DNA of 49,755 nt from JBGSKV01 sp041740975 (GTDB taxonomy: Bacteria > Bdellovibrionota_B > Oligoflexia > Oligoflexales > JALZUQ01). Shown one piece after another: positions 35,483 through 44,336 of this stretch (positions within the stretch are counted from its first letter, which is position 1; every line of letters begins with the position of its first letter). The notes beneath the pieces were generated by a model. The model saw only the letters and a program-made list of their open reading frames with translations, did no database searches and was not told where the DNA came from. The DNA lies in contig JBGSKV010000098.1 in NCBI GenBank assembly GCA_041740975.1, forward strand, positions 1-49,755, in the 5' to 3' direction. Made by a program: the position numbers and the translations under genes.

Positions 35483-36206
35483 CGCTCTCTCCCATGTGAC
35501 GAAATCGTAATGACCACACTCTTACTATGGCCTCAAGCATGATTTTGAAAGACATTTTTGATTGTCCGACCGTACGGTCCGGAAAAATAATAGGAATCTC
35601 GACATAATGGAGTCCGAAATTGGCCGCTCGATATTTCATTTCAATTTGGAAGCAATAACCATCACTTTTCACCGATTCAAGACCAATGCGCTCCAAGCTG
35701 GACGCGCGCCAGCCATTAAATCCACCCGTAAAGTCACGCATAGGCACTCCTAAAATCGTGCGCGCATATAAGGAGCCGCCGCGACTCAATAGACGACGTT
35801 TCCATGACCAGTTCTCAACTCCGCCGCCTTGAACATAGCGGCTGCCAATCACAAAATCATATTCGTTCAAAGCCTCAAAAATGCCAGGTAGATATCTGGG
35901 TTGGTGGGAAAGGTCCGCGTCCATTTGCGCAATATGAGAATAGTTATGCGAAAGTGCCCACCGAAAACCCGCCAAATAAGCGCTTCCGAGCCCCAATTTC
36001 CCTGGGCGACTGATCACATAGAATCGGCCGGAATAAGAGTTGACGAGTTTTTCGATGTACTCCTTCGTACCATCGTGACTATTGTCATCCACGAAAAGCA
36101 TATGGACATCATCGACGACTTTACACACTTGATCGACCAGATTTTCCATATTGCCCATCTCATTATAAGTGGGAACAATAATAAGTTTGCGTGGTGCAGC
36201 TTTCAT
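35475..36206 (-). CDS. Dpm1-like polyprenyl-phosphate sugar synthase (GT2)
   Basis: 243 residues, soluble GT-A glycosyltransferase. Motifs: IIVPTYNEMGNMENL, VDDNSHDGT, MDADLSHQPRYL (the metal-binding DAD), DFTGGFNGWR and the C-terminal IIFPDRTVGQSKMS, all typical of polyprenol-monophosphomannose synthases. It should move a sugar from a nucleotide donor to undecaprenyl phosphate. No membrane helices follow, so membrane contact is peripheral. It overlaps glpK by 4 bases and fabI by 8. The GT-C-like protein at 5.9-7.9 kb is a possible user of its product; that link is inference. Confidence 0.88.
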   Translation of the reverse strand: MKAAPRKLIIVPTYNEMGNMENLVDQVCKVVDDVHMLFVDDNSHDGTKEYIEKLVNSYSGRFYVISRPGKLGLGSAYLAGFRWALSHNYSHIAQMDADLSHQPRYLPGIFEALNEYDFVIGSRYVQGGGVENWSWKRRLLSRGGSLYARTILGVPMRDFTGGFNGWRASSLERIGLESVKSDGYCFQIEMKYRAANFGLHYVEIPIIFPDRTVGQSKMSFKIMLEAIVRVWSLRFRHMGESDV

Positions 36207-37744
36207 GAGTCACCCACCGCAAAATGCTGCACGGCTTTGATAGCCCGATGCCACCCGTTGATTTGCGTCTCAATTTGTTTTGCCTTATCAGGATCTTTCG
36301 TGGGTTCAAATTTTTTCTCGGTAAACCGCACACCACGCAGCTCATCAAAGCTTTTGTAAATCCCATGACCAAGACAAGCAATCATAGCCGCGCCGAAAAC
36401 AGTCGTCTCCACATTCACGGGACGATCCACGATTGTGCCTAAGTAATCCGCTTGAATCTGCATCAAAACATTATTAGCAGCGGCCCCACCATCCACATTC
36501 AGTTGCACCATTGGTTTGCCTAGCGCCTTAGACATTTCCATACAAAGATCCCGCACTTGAAATGCCATACCTTCGAGTCCAGCTCGAACCATTTGTGCTC
36601 GGCTCGTTCCACGAGTGAGTCCTAGGAAAGCCCCGCGTGCATGGGGATCCCAATAAGGCGCACCCAAACCGGCCATGGCCGGAACAAAATAGACTTCCGG
36701 AGCAGCTTGAATAGTTTTGGCAAGTGCTTCGGAGTCATGCGCGTGCGCCATAAAACCGAATTGATCTCGCAAAAATTGCATGGCCGCCCCAGCAATAAAA
36801 CAAGAACCTTCGAGCGCATACGTTCTTTTGCCATTGACCTGCCATGCGACCGTGGACAAAAGCCCAGGAGGGGGTTCTCGAAAACCTTCGCCAATATTCG
36901 TTAAAAGAAATGCGCCCGTCCCATAGGTACATTTTGCTTCTCCAGCGTCAAAACAAGCTTGACCCGCCAATGCGGATTGTTGATCGCCTAACATTCCGGT
37001 GATCGGTATATGATCAGGTAAAAACCCCAGCCCCTTGGTCTTCCCAAAAACGGCTGCCGAATCTCTCAACTCAGGTAAGGACTTGTCAGACTTTAATCCA
37101 CTAATTTCAAGCAATTCAGACGTGAACTCTCCTTTGTGTAAATCATAAAGCAGGGTTCGCGAAGCATTGCTTGGCTCAGTTGCAAAACTTTCGCCCGCCG
37201 TTAGCCTAGAAAGCAAAAAAGAATCCATGGTACCAATGCAAGCCACACCATTTTGGATTTTTGCGGCTAATTCAGCTTCATTTTCCAAAATCCAGGCAAG
37301 CTTCGTTCCTGAAAAATAAGGATCCAACAACAATCCCGTTTTCGATCGTATGCTGACTTCCAAACCCTTAGATTTTAATCTTTTGCAAATCTCTGTCGAC
37401 CGGCGGCATTGCCAAACTATGGCTTTTCGCAAAGGTTTCCCGGACTGGCGATCAAAAACACAAAGTGTCTCTCTTTGATTCGTTATGCCAATGCAGACGA
37501 CGTTGGAAGGCTTGAAAGCGGAGTCTTCTTCAGCGGCGATTTTAAGAGATTTTTGAATGGCATCACAAACTGAGTGCCAAATTTCACCTAAATCATGTTC
37601 CACCCAACCCGGAGTTGGATAATACTGTTGAAAATTCACAGTGCATTGTCCAATCACTCGCAGCGAAGCCGATGCTTCTAACTTTAGAATCATCGCGGTG
37701 CTTCCAGTGGTTCCTTGGTCTATAGCTAAAACATACTGCGGCAC
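36203..37744 (-). CDS. glpK: Glycerol kinase
   Basis: 513 residues, FGGY-type kinase. Clear family landmarks: LAIDQGTTGSTAMIL (ATP/phosphate 1), GWVEHDLGEIW, GITNQRETLCVFD, MLGDQQSALAGQACF, CTYGTGAFLL, and LNVDGGAAANNVLMQIQAD. It phosphorylates glycerol to sn-glycerol-3-phosphate, which fits with the lipid gene fabI in the same operon. The start is GTG 37744 with GAGGAA 7 bases before. No glpF or glpD nearby. Divergent from fmt across 175 bases. Confidence 0.96.
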   Translation of the reverse strand: MPQYVLAIDQGTTGSTAMILKLEASASLRVIGQCTVNFQQYYPTPGWVEHDLGEIWHSVCDAIQKSLKIAAEEDSAFKPSNVVCIGITNQRETLCVFDRQSGKPLRKAIVWQCRRSTEICKRLKSKGLEVSIRSKTGLLLDPYFSGTKLAWILENEAELAAKIQNGVACIGTMDSFLLSRLTAGESFATEPSNASRTLLYDLHKGEFTSELLEISGLKSDKSLPELRDSAAVFGKTKGLGFLPDHIPITGMLGDQQSALAGQACFDAGEAKCTYGTGAFLLTNIGEGFREPPPGLLSTVAWQVNGKRTYALEGSCFIAGAAMQFLRDQFGFMAHAHDSEALAKTIQAAPEVYFVPAMAGLGAPYWDPHARGAFLGLTRGTSRAQMVRAGLEGMAFQVRDLCMEMSKALGKPMVQLNVDGGAAANNVLMQIQADYLGTIVDRPVNVETTVFGAAMIACLGHGIYKSFDELRGVRFTEKKFEPTKDPDKAKQIETQINGWHRAIKAVQHFAVGDS

Positions 37745-37919
37745 TTATACGTTCCTCGACAAAAGGCTATTGGACGGACCAACGAGTATAAAAAATCTGG
37801 TCCCACTTGTCATGCTCGACGAAATGAACGCGGATAGGTATGATGCATTTCGTTACCACCGGCGCCTTTCAGAGCTTCTGATGAAACTCAAGCTTGGCAA
37901 GGCACGTTATGGAGGCAGT

Positions 37920-38864
37920 GTGCGAACTATATTTATGGGCTCCCCCGTCCCAGTTGTACCCATTTTAGAGGCGTTGATCAATTTGCCCGATTGCAAACTG
38001 GTAGGTGTGGTAAGCCAACCCGCAAGACCGGCGGGCCGCAAACGCCAACTTCAAGATCCACCGATTGCCGAGTTTGCACGCCAAAACGATCTAAAACTTT
38101 GGCAGCCAGAAAAGGCGAGCTCGACTGAGTTTATTGAATTACTTAAAGAACAGAGCCCTGACGTCATCGTCACGGCAGCCTACGGCCAGATCCTTTCGCA
38201 AGATTTTTTAGAGGTCGCGAAGCGAGCCGTGATCAATATTCACCCCTCGCTTTTGCCAAAATACCGCGGGGCGACGCCAGTTCAAACATGTTTGTTGAAT
38301 GGCGAAAACAAGACCGGCGTTAGCATTTTATTTACAGTTAAAAAGTTGGACGCGGGAAACATTATTTCCCAATCCTCAAGTGCAGTTTTGCCACTTGAAA
38401 CTTCCGAACAACTCATGACTCGACTATTCAGAGAAGGTGCGATGCTTCTGCCAGACACGTTCGCAAAGCTCGCGCGCAGTGATTTTTACGGTATCCCGCA
38501 AGATGAAACCAAAGTCACGATTTGCAAAAAAATGGATAAGAATTCTGGCAACATCAACTGGCTACACACCGCCACCGAAATCACACAATGTTATCAGGCT
38601 TATCAGCCGTGGCCCGGAGTTTACAGTTATTTAGACGGCAAGAAAGTGGAGTTCACCTCGCTCACCTTCCCTGGTCCCGAACTGAAGCTAAAACCCGGCA
38701 GTTATGTTTACCTTCCGACGGAGAAGCAATTAGCGGTTCAGTGCAAAATAGGTAGCTTGCGAATACTTCGCCTAAAACTAGAAGGGCGCAAAGATATCAG
38801 TGCAGCCGAGTTTTGGAACGGCAAAAAGTCTCCTTCCCAAGCTTTTGAAAGAGAACCGACATGA
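37920..38864 (+). CDS. fmt: Methionyl-tRNA formyltransferase
   Basis: 314 residues, matching E. coli Fmt (315), when started at GTG 37920, where the family N-terminus (VRTIFMGSPVPVVPILEAL) begins and GGAGG lies 4 bases upstream. The frame is open 279 bases further, across the glpK promoter, but that part has no Fmt homology. Formyl-THF domain with INIHPSLLPKYRGATPVQ (Asn-His pair) and KLDAGNIISQ (Asp); C-terminal OB-like domain from about 205. It formylates initiator Met-tRNA. Coupled to purN by ATGA. Confidence 0.95.
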   Translation: MRTIFMGSPVPVVPILEALINLPDCKLVGVVSQPARPAGRKRQLQDPPIAEFARQNDLKLWQPEKASSTEFIELLKEQSPDVIVTAAYGQILSQDFLEVAKRAVINIHPSLLPKYRGATPVQTCLLNGENKTGVSILFTVKKLDAGNIISQSSSAVLPLETSEQLMTRLFREGAMLLPDTFAKLARSDFYGIPQDETKVTICKKMDKNSGNINWLHTATEITQCYQAYQPWPGVYSYLDGKKVEFTSLTFPGPELKLKPGSYVYLPTEKQLAVQCKIGSLRILRLKLEGRKDISAAEFWNGKKSPSQAFEREPT

Positions 38865-39490
38865 AACCAAAAAGGATCGCTGTGGCAGTCTCAGGATCAG
38901 GACGCACTCTCGAAAACCTCATTCGCCATCAAGAAAACTATGTCGTCGCCGCCGTAATCGTTTCGAACCAAAAATGTCGCGGCTATACGATTGCTGAAAA
39001 TGCCAAGCTTCCTGTTTTCCACGACAGTTTTTCGTCACAGGTCTTTGTGAAGGACAAGATTTTTGATTGGTTGGAGAAACACGATATTGATTTTGTCGCA
39101 CTCGGTGGATTTTTGAAAAAATTTCCAGTGGTCCCATCTTGGCAGGGTAGGATTTTTAATATTCATCCCGCCCTTCTGCCAAAATTTGGCGGTCACAACA
39201 TGTACGGACATAAAGTTCACGAAGCGGTTATTGCCGCCGAGGAAGATATCTCAGGGGCAACGGTTCACGTGGTCAATGAAATCTATGACGATGGCCCCAT
39301 TGTAAGCCAAGGCTCTGTAACAATAGAGAAAAATGACACGCCAGAAAGTTTGGCGGACAAGGTGTTCAAAGTAGAATGCTTCTTGTATCCTAAGACCCTA
39401 AACGAAATCGCCAAACGGGGCGGATTTCATTCTGATCAAAAACTCATGAGGCTTGAAGACCTTGATAATAAATCCACTCACAGAAGATAA
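38861..39490 (+). CDS. purN: Phosphoribosylglycinamide formyltransferase
   Basis: 209 residues. GART family: VSGSGRTLENLI (phosphate loop), VSNQKCRGYTIAE, and the catalytic set Asn-His in FNIHPALLPKF and Asp in VVNEIYDDGPIVSQ; FGGHNMYGHKVHEAVI is the usual substrate loop. It transfers a formyl group from 10-formyl-THF to GAR in purine synthesis. It sits directly after fmt, so two enzymes drawing on the same one-carbon donor are co-expressed. Its end overlaps the next frame by 38 bases. Confidence 0.92.
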   Translation: MKPKRIAVAVSGSGRTLENLIRHQENYVVAAVIVSNQKCRGYTIAENAKLPVFHDSFSSQVFVKDKIFDWLEKHDIDFVALGGFLKKFPVVPSWQGRIFNIHPALLPKFGGHNMYGHKVHEAVIAAEEDISGATVHVVNEIYDDGPIVSQGSVTIEKNDTPESLADKVFKVECFLYPKTLNEIAKRGGFHSDQKLMRLEDLDNKSTHRR

Positions 39491-39734
39491 CTACACCTCG
39501 ATGGCACTTGGTTTTCGAGATCGCCAAGCCGGAGTGAGTTTAATTTACGATCCCGAAACCATGGGCTATACTTATAACGCTTACTGTATTGAGACGAAAC
39601 TTCTCAAAGAACTTTTTACCGCCGAGTATACGTTCTTAGCTGACGCTCTCAGTATGATTAACTCCGAATTTGGTACATGGGAGCTCGTGAGACTCGATGG
39701 AAAAAAGAACTGCACCTCATGCGTGGCTAAGTAA
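39453..39734 (+). CDS. Small hypothetical protein
   Basis: 93 residues from TTG 39453 (a TTG at 39462 and ATG at 39501 are alternatives). It has an alpha/beta composition: SMALGFRDRQAGVSLIYDP, YCIETKLLKELFTAEYTFLADAL, and a C-terminal Cys pair (CTSC). The frame overlaps purN by 38 bases and the next gene by 38, typical of a tight operon. Family not recognised; likely cytoplasmic. Confidence 0.6.
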   Translation: MKTLIINPLTEDNYTSMALGFRDRQAGVSLIYDPETMGYTYNAYCIETKLLKELFTAEYTFLADALSMINSEFGTWELVRLDGKKNCTSCVAK

Positions 39735-40740
39735 CTTCATTGTACTCATTTTAATTTCCGTGTGTTCCTTGACCGTTTACGCTCAGACTCCCGAACCTCT
39801 TTTGGAAAAAATGTTTGGAACCAAGACACCTGAGAGTCAGTGCAAAACACTTAGCCGTCACCCGAGCGGGGATCTCCAAAGCTTTGACGAACCCCTAAAT
39901 AAAGCCATTCAAACCTATCTGACTGCATGGCGCAAGGAAGACGATAAGGGTATTTTTGATAGCCTTCACGCCAGTAATCAAGACGCCTTTAGCCAGAAGA
40001 AAGTTTATGCTCTTTTGTCGCATATGAAGAAAGCCTACGGAATCCCACTAGAGTTTAGTATTTTGAGGATTTGGGGAGTTTATACAAAAAAAGAAAGCGA
40101 TGTTTCTATAGAGTGCACCGATGAGGGTCTCAATGTCTTACCTATGTATGGTTACCCTCTGCAAATTTACGTCTGGATGCAGGTGCGCGGTGAGAAGGAA
40201 CTTGGTCGCCTTTTAACGACTTTCGTCATGACGAAGGGCCTGTGGAAAGTCGGTAGTCTTCATCTCCAGCAGTGGACATTCGGAGGTAAAGATCCTGGTA
40301 CATGGATGGAAAATGCTGATCTAGACCTGAAAAATAAAAATAATATCAGTGCATACGTGAAATATGAATTAGCCAAAAAACTTATTGTTGAAAGTGGCCC
40401 TATTCAGTTCCCTGATAAAGGTATCTTAATCCAAAAGCTTGCCGATCTTAAAAAATCTTATAATTGGGAGAAAAAAATTCGGGAAGAGTTGAAAGGCTTT
40501 GACCTCCCTCGCATAGCATCTTTTCATGTAAACAAAATTGGGCCGGCACTTCTCCTTTATTGGCGGCTCGGTAAGCAGACTGAACAAGCTGTACGGGAAC
40601 TCACCTGCAAACGTATGGGCGAAACTCTGTCGAAGGCAAATATGATAAAGGGACTCGCCGGGGTGCGTTGCCACTTCCTTTACCCGCAGCATCCTATAGA
40701 TCAAGAAAGCCCGCTCAAAGGCGTCTTCTATAAATTTTAG
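39697..40740 (+). CDS. Exported hypothetical protein
   Basis: 347 residues. The N-terminus has a signal peptide (FIVLILISVCSLTVYAQ, cut near 30). The remainder has an NTF2-like-looking part (AIQTYLTAWRKEDDKGIFDSLH) and a helical tail, but no catalytic signature is evident. It overlaps the preceding small gene, so the purN cluster extends to here. It ends 44 bases before a MITE-like repeat. Function unknown. Confidence 0.6.
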   Translation: MEKRTAPHAWLSNFIVLILISVCSLTVYAQTPEPLLEKMFGTKTPESQCKTLSRHPSGDLQSFDEPLNKAIQTYLTAWRKEDDKGIFDSLHASNQDAFSQKKVYALLSHMKKAYGIPLEFSILRIWGVYTKKESDVSIECTDEGLNVLPMYGYPLQIYVWMQVRGEKELGRLLTTFVMTKGLWKVGSLHLQQWTFGGKDPGTWMENADLDLKNKNNISAYVKYELAKKLIVESGPIQFPDKGILIQKLADLKKSYNWEKKIREELKGFDLPRIASFHVNKIGPALLLYWRLGKQTEQAVRELTCKRMGETLSKANMIKGLAGVRCHFLYPQHPIDQESPLKGVFYKF

Positions 40741-40784
40741 AGTGTCATGTAGATTGAATAATTCGGTACTCTGAGTAAAGCAAT

Positions 40785-40904
40785 CGTCATTCTGAGCCAT
40801 CAAGAGCGCAGCTCCGTGTCTCGTGTTTTGCGAACCGGTGAGCAAGAGGAACCGGTGAGGGAGAGATGTGCGAAGGATCCCCTGGTCTCCGTCTCAGAAT
40901 GACG
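40785..40904. repeat. 120-base MITE-like inverted-repeat element
   Basis: CGTCATTCTGAG (40785-40796) and CTCAGAATGACG (40893-40904) are exact inverted ends. Inside are AAGGATCCCCTGGTCTCCG, seen in widespread bacterial intergenic repeats with the same CATTCTGAG ends, and a 17-base tandem duplication (GAACCGGTGAG at 40832 and 40849). Its right end overlaps the last codons of the kinase-like gene and supplies its stop. No transposase in the window. Confidence 0.7.
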
Positions 40905-41829
40905 GATCTGCCAGCTTCTTAGCGCGAGCCAGCATACCATTAACTTGAACATCACTGATTTGAAATTGGCTTTTCGCGGCTATCGCCAGAATGTCATCTC
41001 GACTTAAGGACGCAAGCACTTGTCGCATTCGCGGTGACAATGAACTGAGTAACTCATGCAAATGTTCTTTTCCGATATCAGCGGGACCTAATGGCGACAT
41101 CAACATCATCCAAGGTAAAGATGCGATGCCCTTTTCAAAAATACCTGAACGTATTGCCAAATCTATACCCGCAACCTGGCCATCCGGGCCAATCATCCAG
41201 TTGTGCGGATGCATATCTGGTATGCCCAGTACGACATATCCCGCCCATGTGTCTGCTATTTTTGTCTGAATAGAAGGATCCAGATATCTCCACATTTGGT
41301 CCCTATTATCTTCATTCTGAGACTGTCGGGCTTCGATTGCGGCTTTGTATTCGGGAACTCGCAAAAGGTGGTCGATACCCAATTCAAACGGTTCATCGAA
41401 GAAGCTGGCCACACTCATCAAAAAATCTGTATTTTCACGCATGAGAAACGCAAGTTCTTCGTCTGGATTCTGTTGAATATGCAACTTCAGTTCACTGACA
41501 AGTGACTTGGGCATGTATGCAATCGAAACTTTCGCCGTCAATAGTCCTAATCCTTCAAAAGTGTCCGATGCAAACACTTCAAACTGCAGGTCATTCGTGT
41601 GGCTTTCTAGACGCAAAACAACTTTGCCCTCAGGCACATGAACATAGAAACTGCGCTTACTATGTGGCAGTACCTCGAAAGATTGGACTTCGAAGTCACC
41701 TTTTTCGAAACTCTGAACAAGGTTTTCCTGATGAGCGCGGAAGGCAAAAACAGATTCACACGCCCAGGCTTGCGAAGAATGCGTTTGAAGTGCCAAGAAC
41801 AATAGGGAAGTTAGAAAAAGATGTCTCAT
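40894..41829 (-). CDS. Secreted protein with kinase-like active-site motif
   Basis: 311 residues from ATG 41829 (a TTG 9 bases earlier is possible). It has a signal peptide cut after AWA (about residue 23). Near 200-224 the segment GIPDMHPHNWMIGPDGQVA-GIDL matches the H/D-x-H-P-x-N ... I-D catalytic and metal loops of APH/PI-kinase-like enzymes: Asp205, His207, Asn210, Asp223. The usual Lys and Gly-rich loop of the N-lobe are not obvious; VVLRLE near 70 is a candidate strand. An extracytoplasmic phosphotransferase is possible but unproven. The final residues and the stop codon come from the adjoining repeat element. Confidence 0.6.
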   Translation of the reverse strand: MRHLFLTSLLFLALQTHSSQAWACESVFAFRAHQENLVQSFEKGDFEVQSFEVLPHSKRSFYVHVPEGKVVLRLESHTNDLQFEVFASDTFEGLGLLTAKVSIAYMPKSLVSELKLHIQQNPDEELAFLMRENTDFLMSVASFFDEPFELGIDHLLRVPEYKAAIEARQSQNEDNRDQMWRYLDPSIQTKIADTWAGYVVLGIPDMHPHNWMIGPDGQVAGIDLAIRSGIFEKGIASLPWMMLMSPLGPADIGKEHLHELLSSLSPRMRQVLASLSRDDILAIAAKSQFQISDVQVNGMLARAKKLADPSF

Positions 41830-42095
41830 AGAGGCCAATTTACCGATGATTAATAAATAGTCAACATATAACTAACTCTCTGAAACTATTGATTGAAAAG
41901 GCCACGAATTGAGTCGCCAAGCTCGGCTCAGGCGACAACTTATCACAATACCGAACTTTTCTGTCAGCTTCTTGGCGCTGCCCCTACCCTCAATCGCAGG
42001 CTGACAAGCATTTTCAACCACAACGCCCAATCTCAAAACCTTCAGAGTTAGAATAACATTAGGAGAAACCTCCACAAAAAAACACCCTCAAATGA

Positions 42096-43712
42096 ATGGA
42101 AACAACTTTGACGACTCCAGCGCCAAAACGCATGGCGGAGCTGCACAGCGCTCTGCTTAAGAAATCCTTCGAAGATGTGAAAATACTATGGGGTTACAAC
42201 AGCCGAGCCATTACTTCTTACGCTGGCACTTTTCACGATAGTTTGCCCGCGACATCCACGGCGACGGAATATCAGTCCATAGTGGATAGCTTATCTTCAA
42301 GCGATATCATTTTGTTTGGAGATTTTCATACCTTTCGACCGACTCAAGAAACCTTCGTCAAAATCATGCAAGACTTTCTGAACACGCATCGGGAACACAA
42401 AATTGCGATCGCACTTGAAATGAATCGAGTCGTAGATCAAAATGCCATTGATTCTTATCTGAATGATAAACTTACGGAAGCCGAGTTTCTGAAAAAAATC
42501 TCGTATCAAAAGTACTGGGGGTTTCCATGGGATCACTTTCGCATTATTTTCGAGTTTGCCCGGCAAACAAAAACCAAAATCATCGGCATAAATGCGCGCC
42601 ATGGTGGCGAATCCGAGCTTCATGAACGTGACACATTAGCTGCGGAACAAATCTGTCAGTTCCGTCAAAACCATTCCGATCTACACCTGTTTTGCCTTGT
42701 CGGCGAATATCATTTGGCCGAGCCGCATTTACCTGCCAAAATATTAGCAAACACCGCAGATACAAAGTTACTGCGAATTTTCAATAATACGGATCGGTTC
42801 ACACACGATACGCAGACATACGACCCGAGCACTGCGCAGTATCTTCAGATCAACGCAAATAGCTACTGCATTCTGAATGCGCCGAGTTGGCTCAAGTGGC
42901 AAAGTTTAAATTTGTGGAAGAACCCTCACCACGACCTCACCTCTGTTTATGCAGATGATGAATTTGACTTAGACTATCATTTTTACACGATATCGAAACA
43001 ACTCGATCAGTTTTTTGAGACCAATCTATCGGATGACAACCTTAAGAAGTTTCGAATTGCCCCCATCACAGATAAGCAGCAGCTTAACAACTCGCCCGAC
43101 GAGAGACGCATTCGACTAGATGGATTCTCGTTTCTGGGTTCTAAGCTTATTCTTTCCCAACTCAACCACGAGTATATCAACGAAGCTGCGGGTCAGTTTC
43201 TGCATTTGACGGGGCAACCTTCCCCCTCTCCCGACCAACAAGATCAGGCCTTTTACTTACGCGTTTTTCAATATGCTGCCGGGGTCTTCACTGCAAAACT
43301 TCTTAACCCTCAGCAAAAAATGCAATGCATTCAGGGCATGCAAACACATCTTCGCGATATCAACCAACATCATCTCAAAGGGCACGCAAAGCATCGTCGA
43401 CATGGAGAACGAGAAGCGATACGACATCAGGACTGGCTGCAACGCCGTCTCAGTATTCATGGTGGCAAATTCGGCAAAGCTCCGCTGGTCGTATATTTGA
43501 CCGACGAGCATCTGAACTATGAAATCAGTCGTTGCGTCGGTCAAATCACCGGCCTACATTTGTTTCACCTCTATGTGAATCATTACATAAGCCATCGCGA
43601 AGTCGGTCAGTTGCTCTTTCATTTTCCCGCTCAGGACATTGAATCTTTGTGGCAGAAGATGCGGTCGATTTTCACAAAGACTTCACCACAAGCCTTCTTA
43701 AACGCGGCTTAA
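42096..43712 (+). CDS. ChaN/TIKI-superfamily protein
   Basis: 538 residues. The N-terminal 250 residues match the ChaN-type fold: SSDIILFGDFHTFRPTQET, KIAIALEMNRVVDQNAIDSYL, KYWGFPWDHFRIIFEFAR, GINARHGGE, CLVGEYHLAEPHLP; the paired His/Glu residues correspond to the haem- or metal-binding site of ChaN/TIKI proteins. The C-terminal 280 residues are helical, His-rich and unique to me. No signal peptide is seen at this start, so unlike ChaN lipoproteins it may be cytoplasmic. No ribosome site sits close by (AGGAG is 30 bases upstream). It ends by a 4-base overlap with the converging regulator gene. Confidence 0.75.
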   Translation: METTLTTPAPKRMAELHSALLKKSFEDVKILWGYNSRAITSYAGTFHDSLPATSTATEYQSIVDSLSSSDIILFGDFHTFRPTQETFVKIMQDFLNTHREHKIAIALEMNRVVDQNAIDSYLNDKLTEAEFLKKISYQKYWGFPWDHFRIIFEFARQTKTKIIGINARHGGESELHERDTLAAEQICQFRQNHSDLHLFCLVGEYHLAEPHLPAKILANTADTKLLRIFNNTDRFTHDTQTYDPSTAQYLQINANSYCILNAPSWLKWQSLNLWKNPHHDLTSVYADDEFDLDYHFYTISKQLDQFFETNLSDDNLKKFRIAPITDKQQLNNSPDERRIRLDGFSFLGSKLILSQLNHEYINEAAGQFLHLTGQPSPSPDQQDQAFYLRVFQYAAGVFTAKLLNPQQKMQCIQGMQTHLRDINQHHLKGHAKHRRHGEREAIRHQDWLQRRLSIHGGKFGKAPLVVYLTDEHLNYEISRCVGQITGLHLFHLYVNHYISHREVGQLLFHFPAQDIESLWQKMRSIFTKTSPQAFLNAA

Positions 43713-44143
43713 AAAAGATTAACTTTCAAAAATACCCAGCGGCTCGACTCTTGGTCGTAGTGAAACCACTTTTTAGAAGATTCGTCCGGACCAAGGATCT
43801 GTTTCAGGAGCAGACGAGCGCGGCTAAGGCGCTTCACGACATTGTGATCAATAGCCCGACGCAACTGCTCCGAGAATCCACGAGTTTCCCCAAATAGCGC
43901 GGAAGTTAACTCTTCTTTCGACAGGCTATGTCCGCGGCTCTCATGAAATATTTTGCAAATCTCAAGAGTAGTGGGACTGACGGACAAGTCGTACCGACGA
44001 CCGCGCCAGACCAAATATTTTTCCACAATCATAGGATAGTCTGCGATCAGCGGAAGGTGTTCTGCAAGTCGCTCGCGACCGTGTACATGTATCCAGTTCT
44101 CAATACCCTTTACCAGTGTAGAAAGCTCTGCTGCGGCATTCAT
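43709..44143 (-). CDS. Winged-helix DNA-binding protein
   Basis: 144 residues. An N-terminal helical segment (to about 45) is followed by an OmpR/PhoB-like C-terminal effector domain: a short beta sheet (KYLVWRGRRYDLS), a helix after SPTTLEICKIFHES, LSKEELTSALFG, a recognition-helix region (RRAIDHNVVKRLSRARLLLKQ, in part), and the wing hairpin (KWFHYDQESSRWVFLK). No receiver domain, so it is a stand-alone regulator. AAGGGG lies 7 bases before the ATG, inside a palindrome (next entry) that may be its own operator. Confidence 0.65.
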   Translation of the reverse strand: MNAAAELSTLVKGIENWIHVHGRERLAEHLPLIADYPMIVEKYLVWRGRRYDLSVSPTTLEICKIFHESRGHSLSKEELTSALFGETRGFSEQLRRAIDHNVVKRLSRARLLLKQILGPDESSKKWFHYDQESSRWVFLKVNLF

Positions 44144-44146
44144 AGA

Positions 44147-44192
44147 AATCCCCTTGTGTCATTTGGAAGGGGATTATAACTACACATCCCCT
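44147..44192 (-). promoter_or_regulatory. Palindrome over probable -10 of the regulator gene
   Basis: AATCCCCTT (44147-44155) and AAGGGGATT (44167-44175) form a perfect 9-bp palindrome with 11 bases between arms. On the minus strand, TATAAT (44173-44178) overlaps the outer arm and the ribosome site AAGGGG is the inner arm. A third AGGGGAT lies at 44186-44192. No good -35. This fits an operator used for autoregulation, better than an RNA hairpin, since transcription would start inside the palindrome. Confidence 0.5.
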
Positions 44193-44336
44193 CTCCAAAG
44201 CATGACCAAATTTACTCTACAAGAACCATGTCTGACTGGTGTAAATTCTGCAGGTTAGCGAAATCCGCGCAATTCAAATTTACATTTCATTTCGTTATAA
44301 AGAATAGGAATCAGGCGAGAGGTTAATCTGAATATA

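Noticed and set aside
35901..36359. 152-residue plus-strand frame across the glycosyltransferase and glpK
   Set aside because: Overlaps two well-supported genes in antisense and has no recognisable domain.
37641..37919. N-terminal 93-residue extension of fmt
   Set aside because: It crosses the glpK promoter and start, has no Fmt homology, and a GTG with GGAGG gives exactly the family length.
41872..42075. 67-residue minus-strand frame between the kinase-like and ChaN genes
   Set aside because: No ribosome site, no homology, lies over the likely promoter region of the ChaN-like gene.
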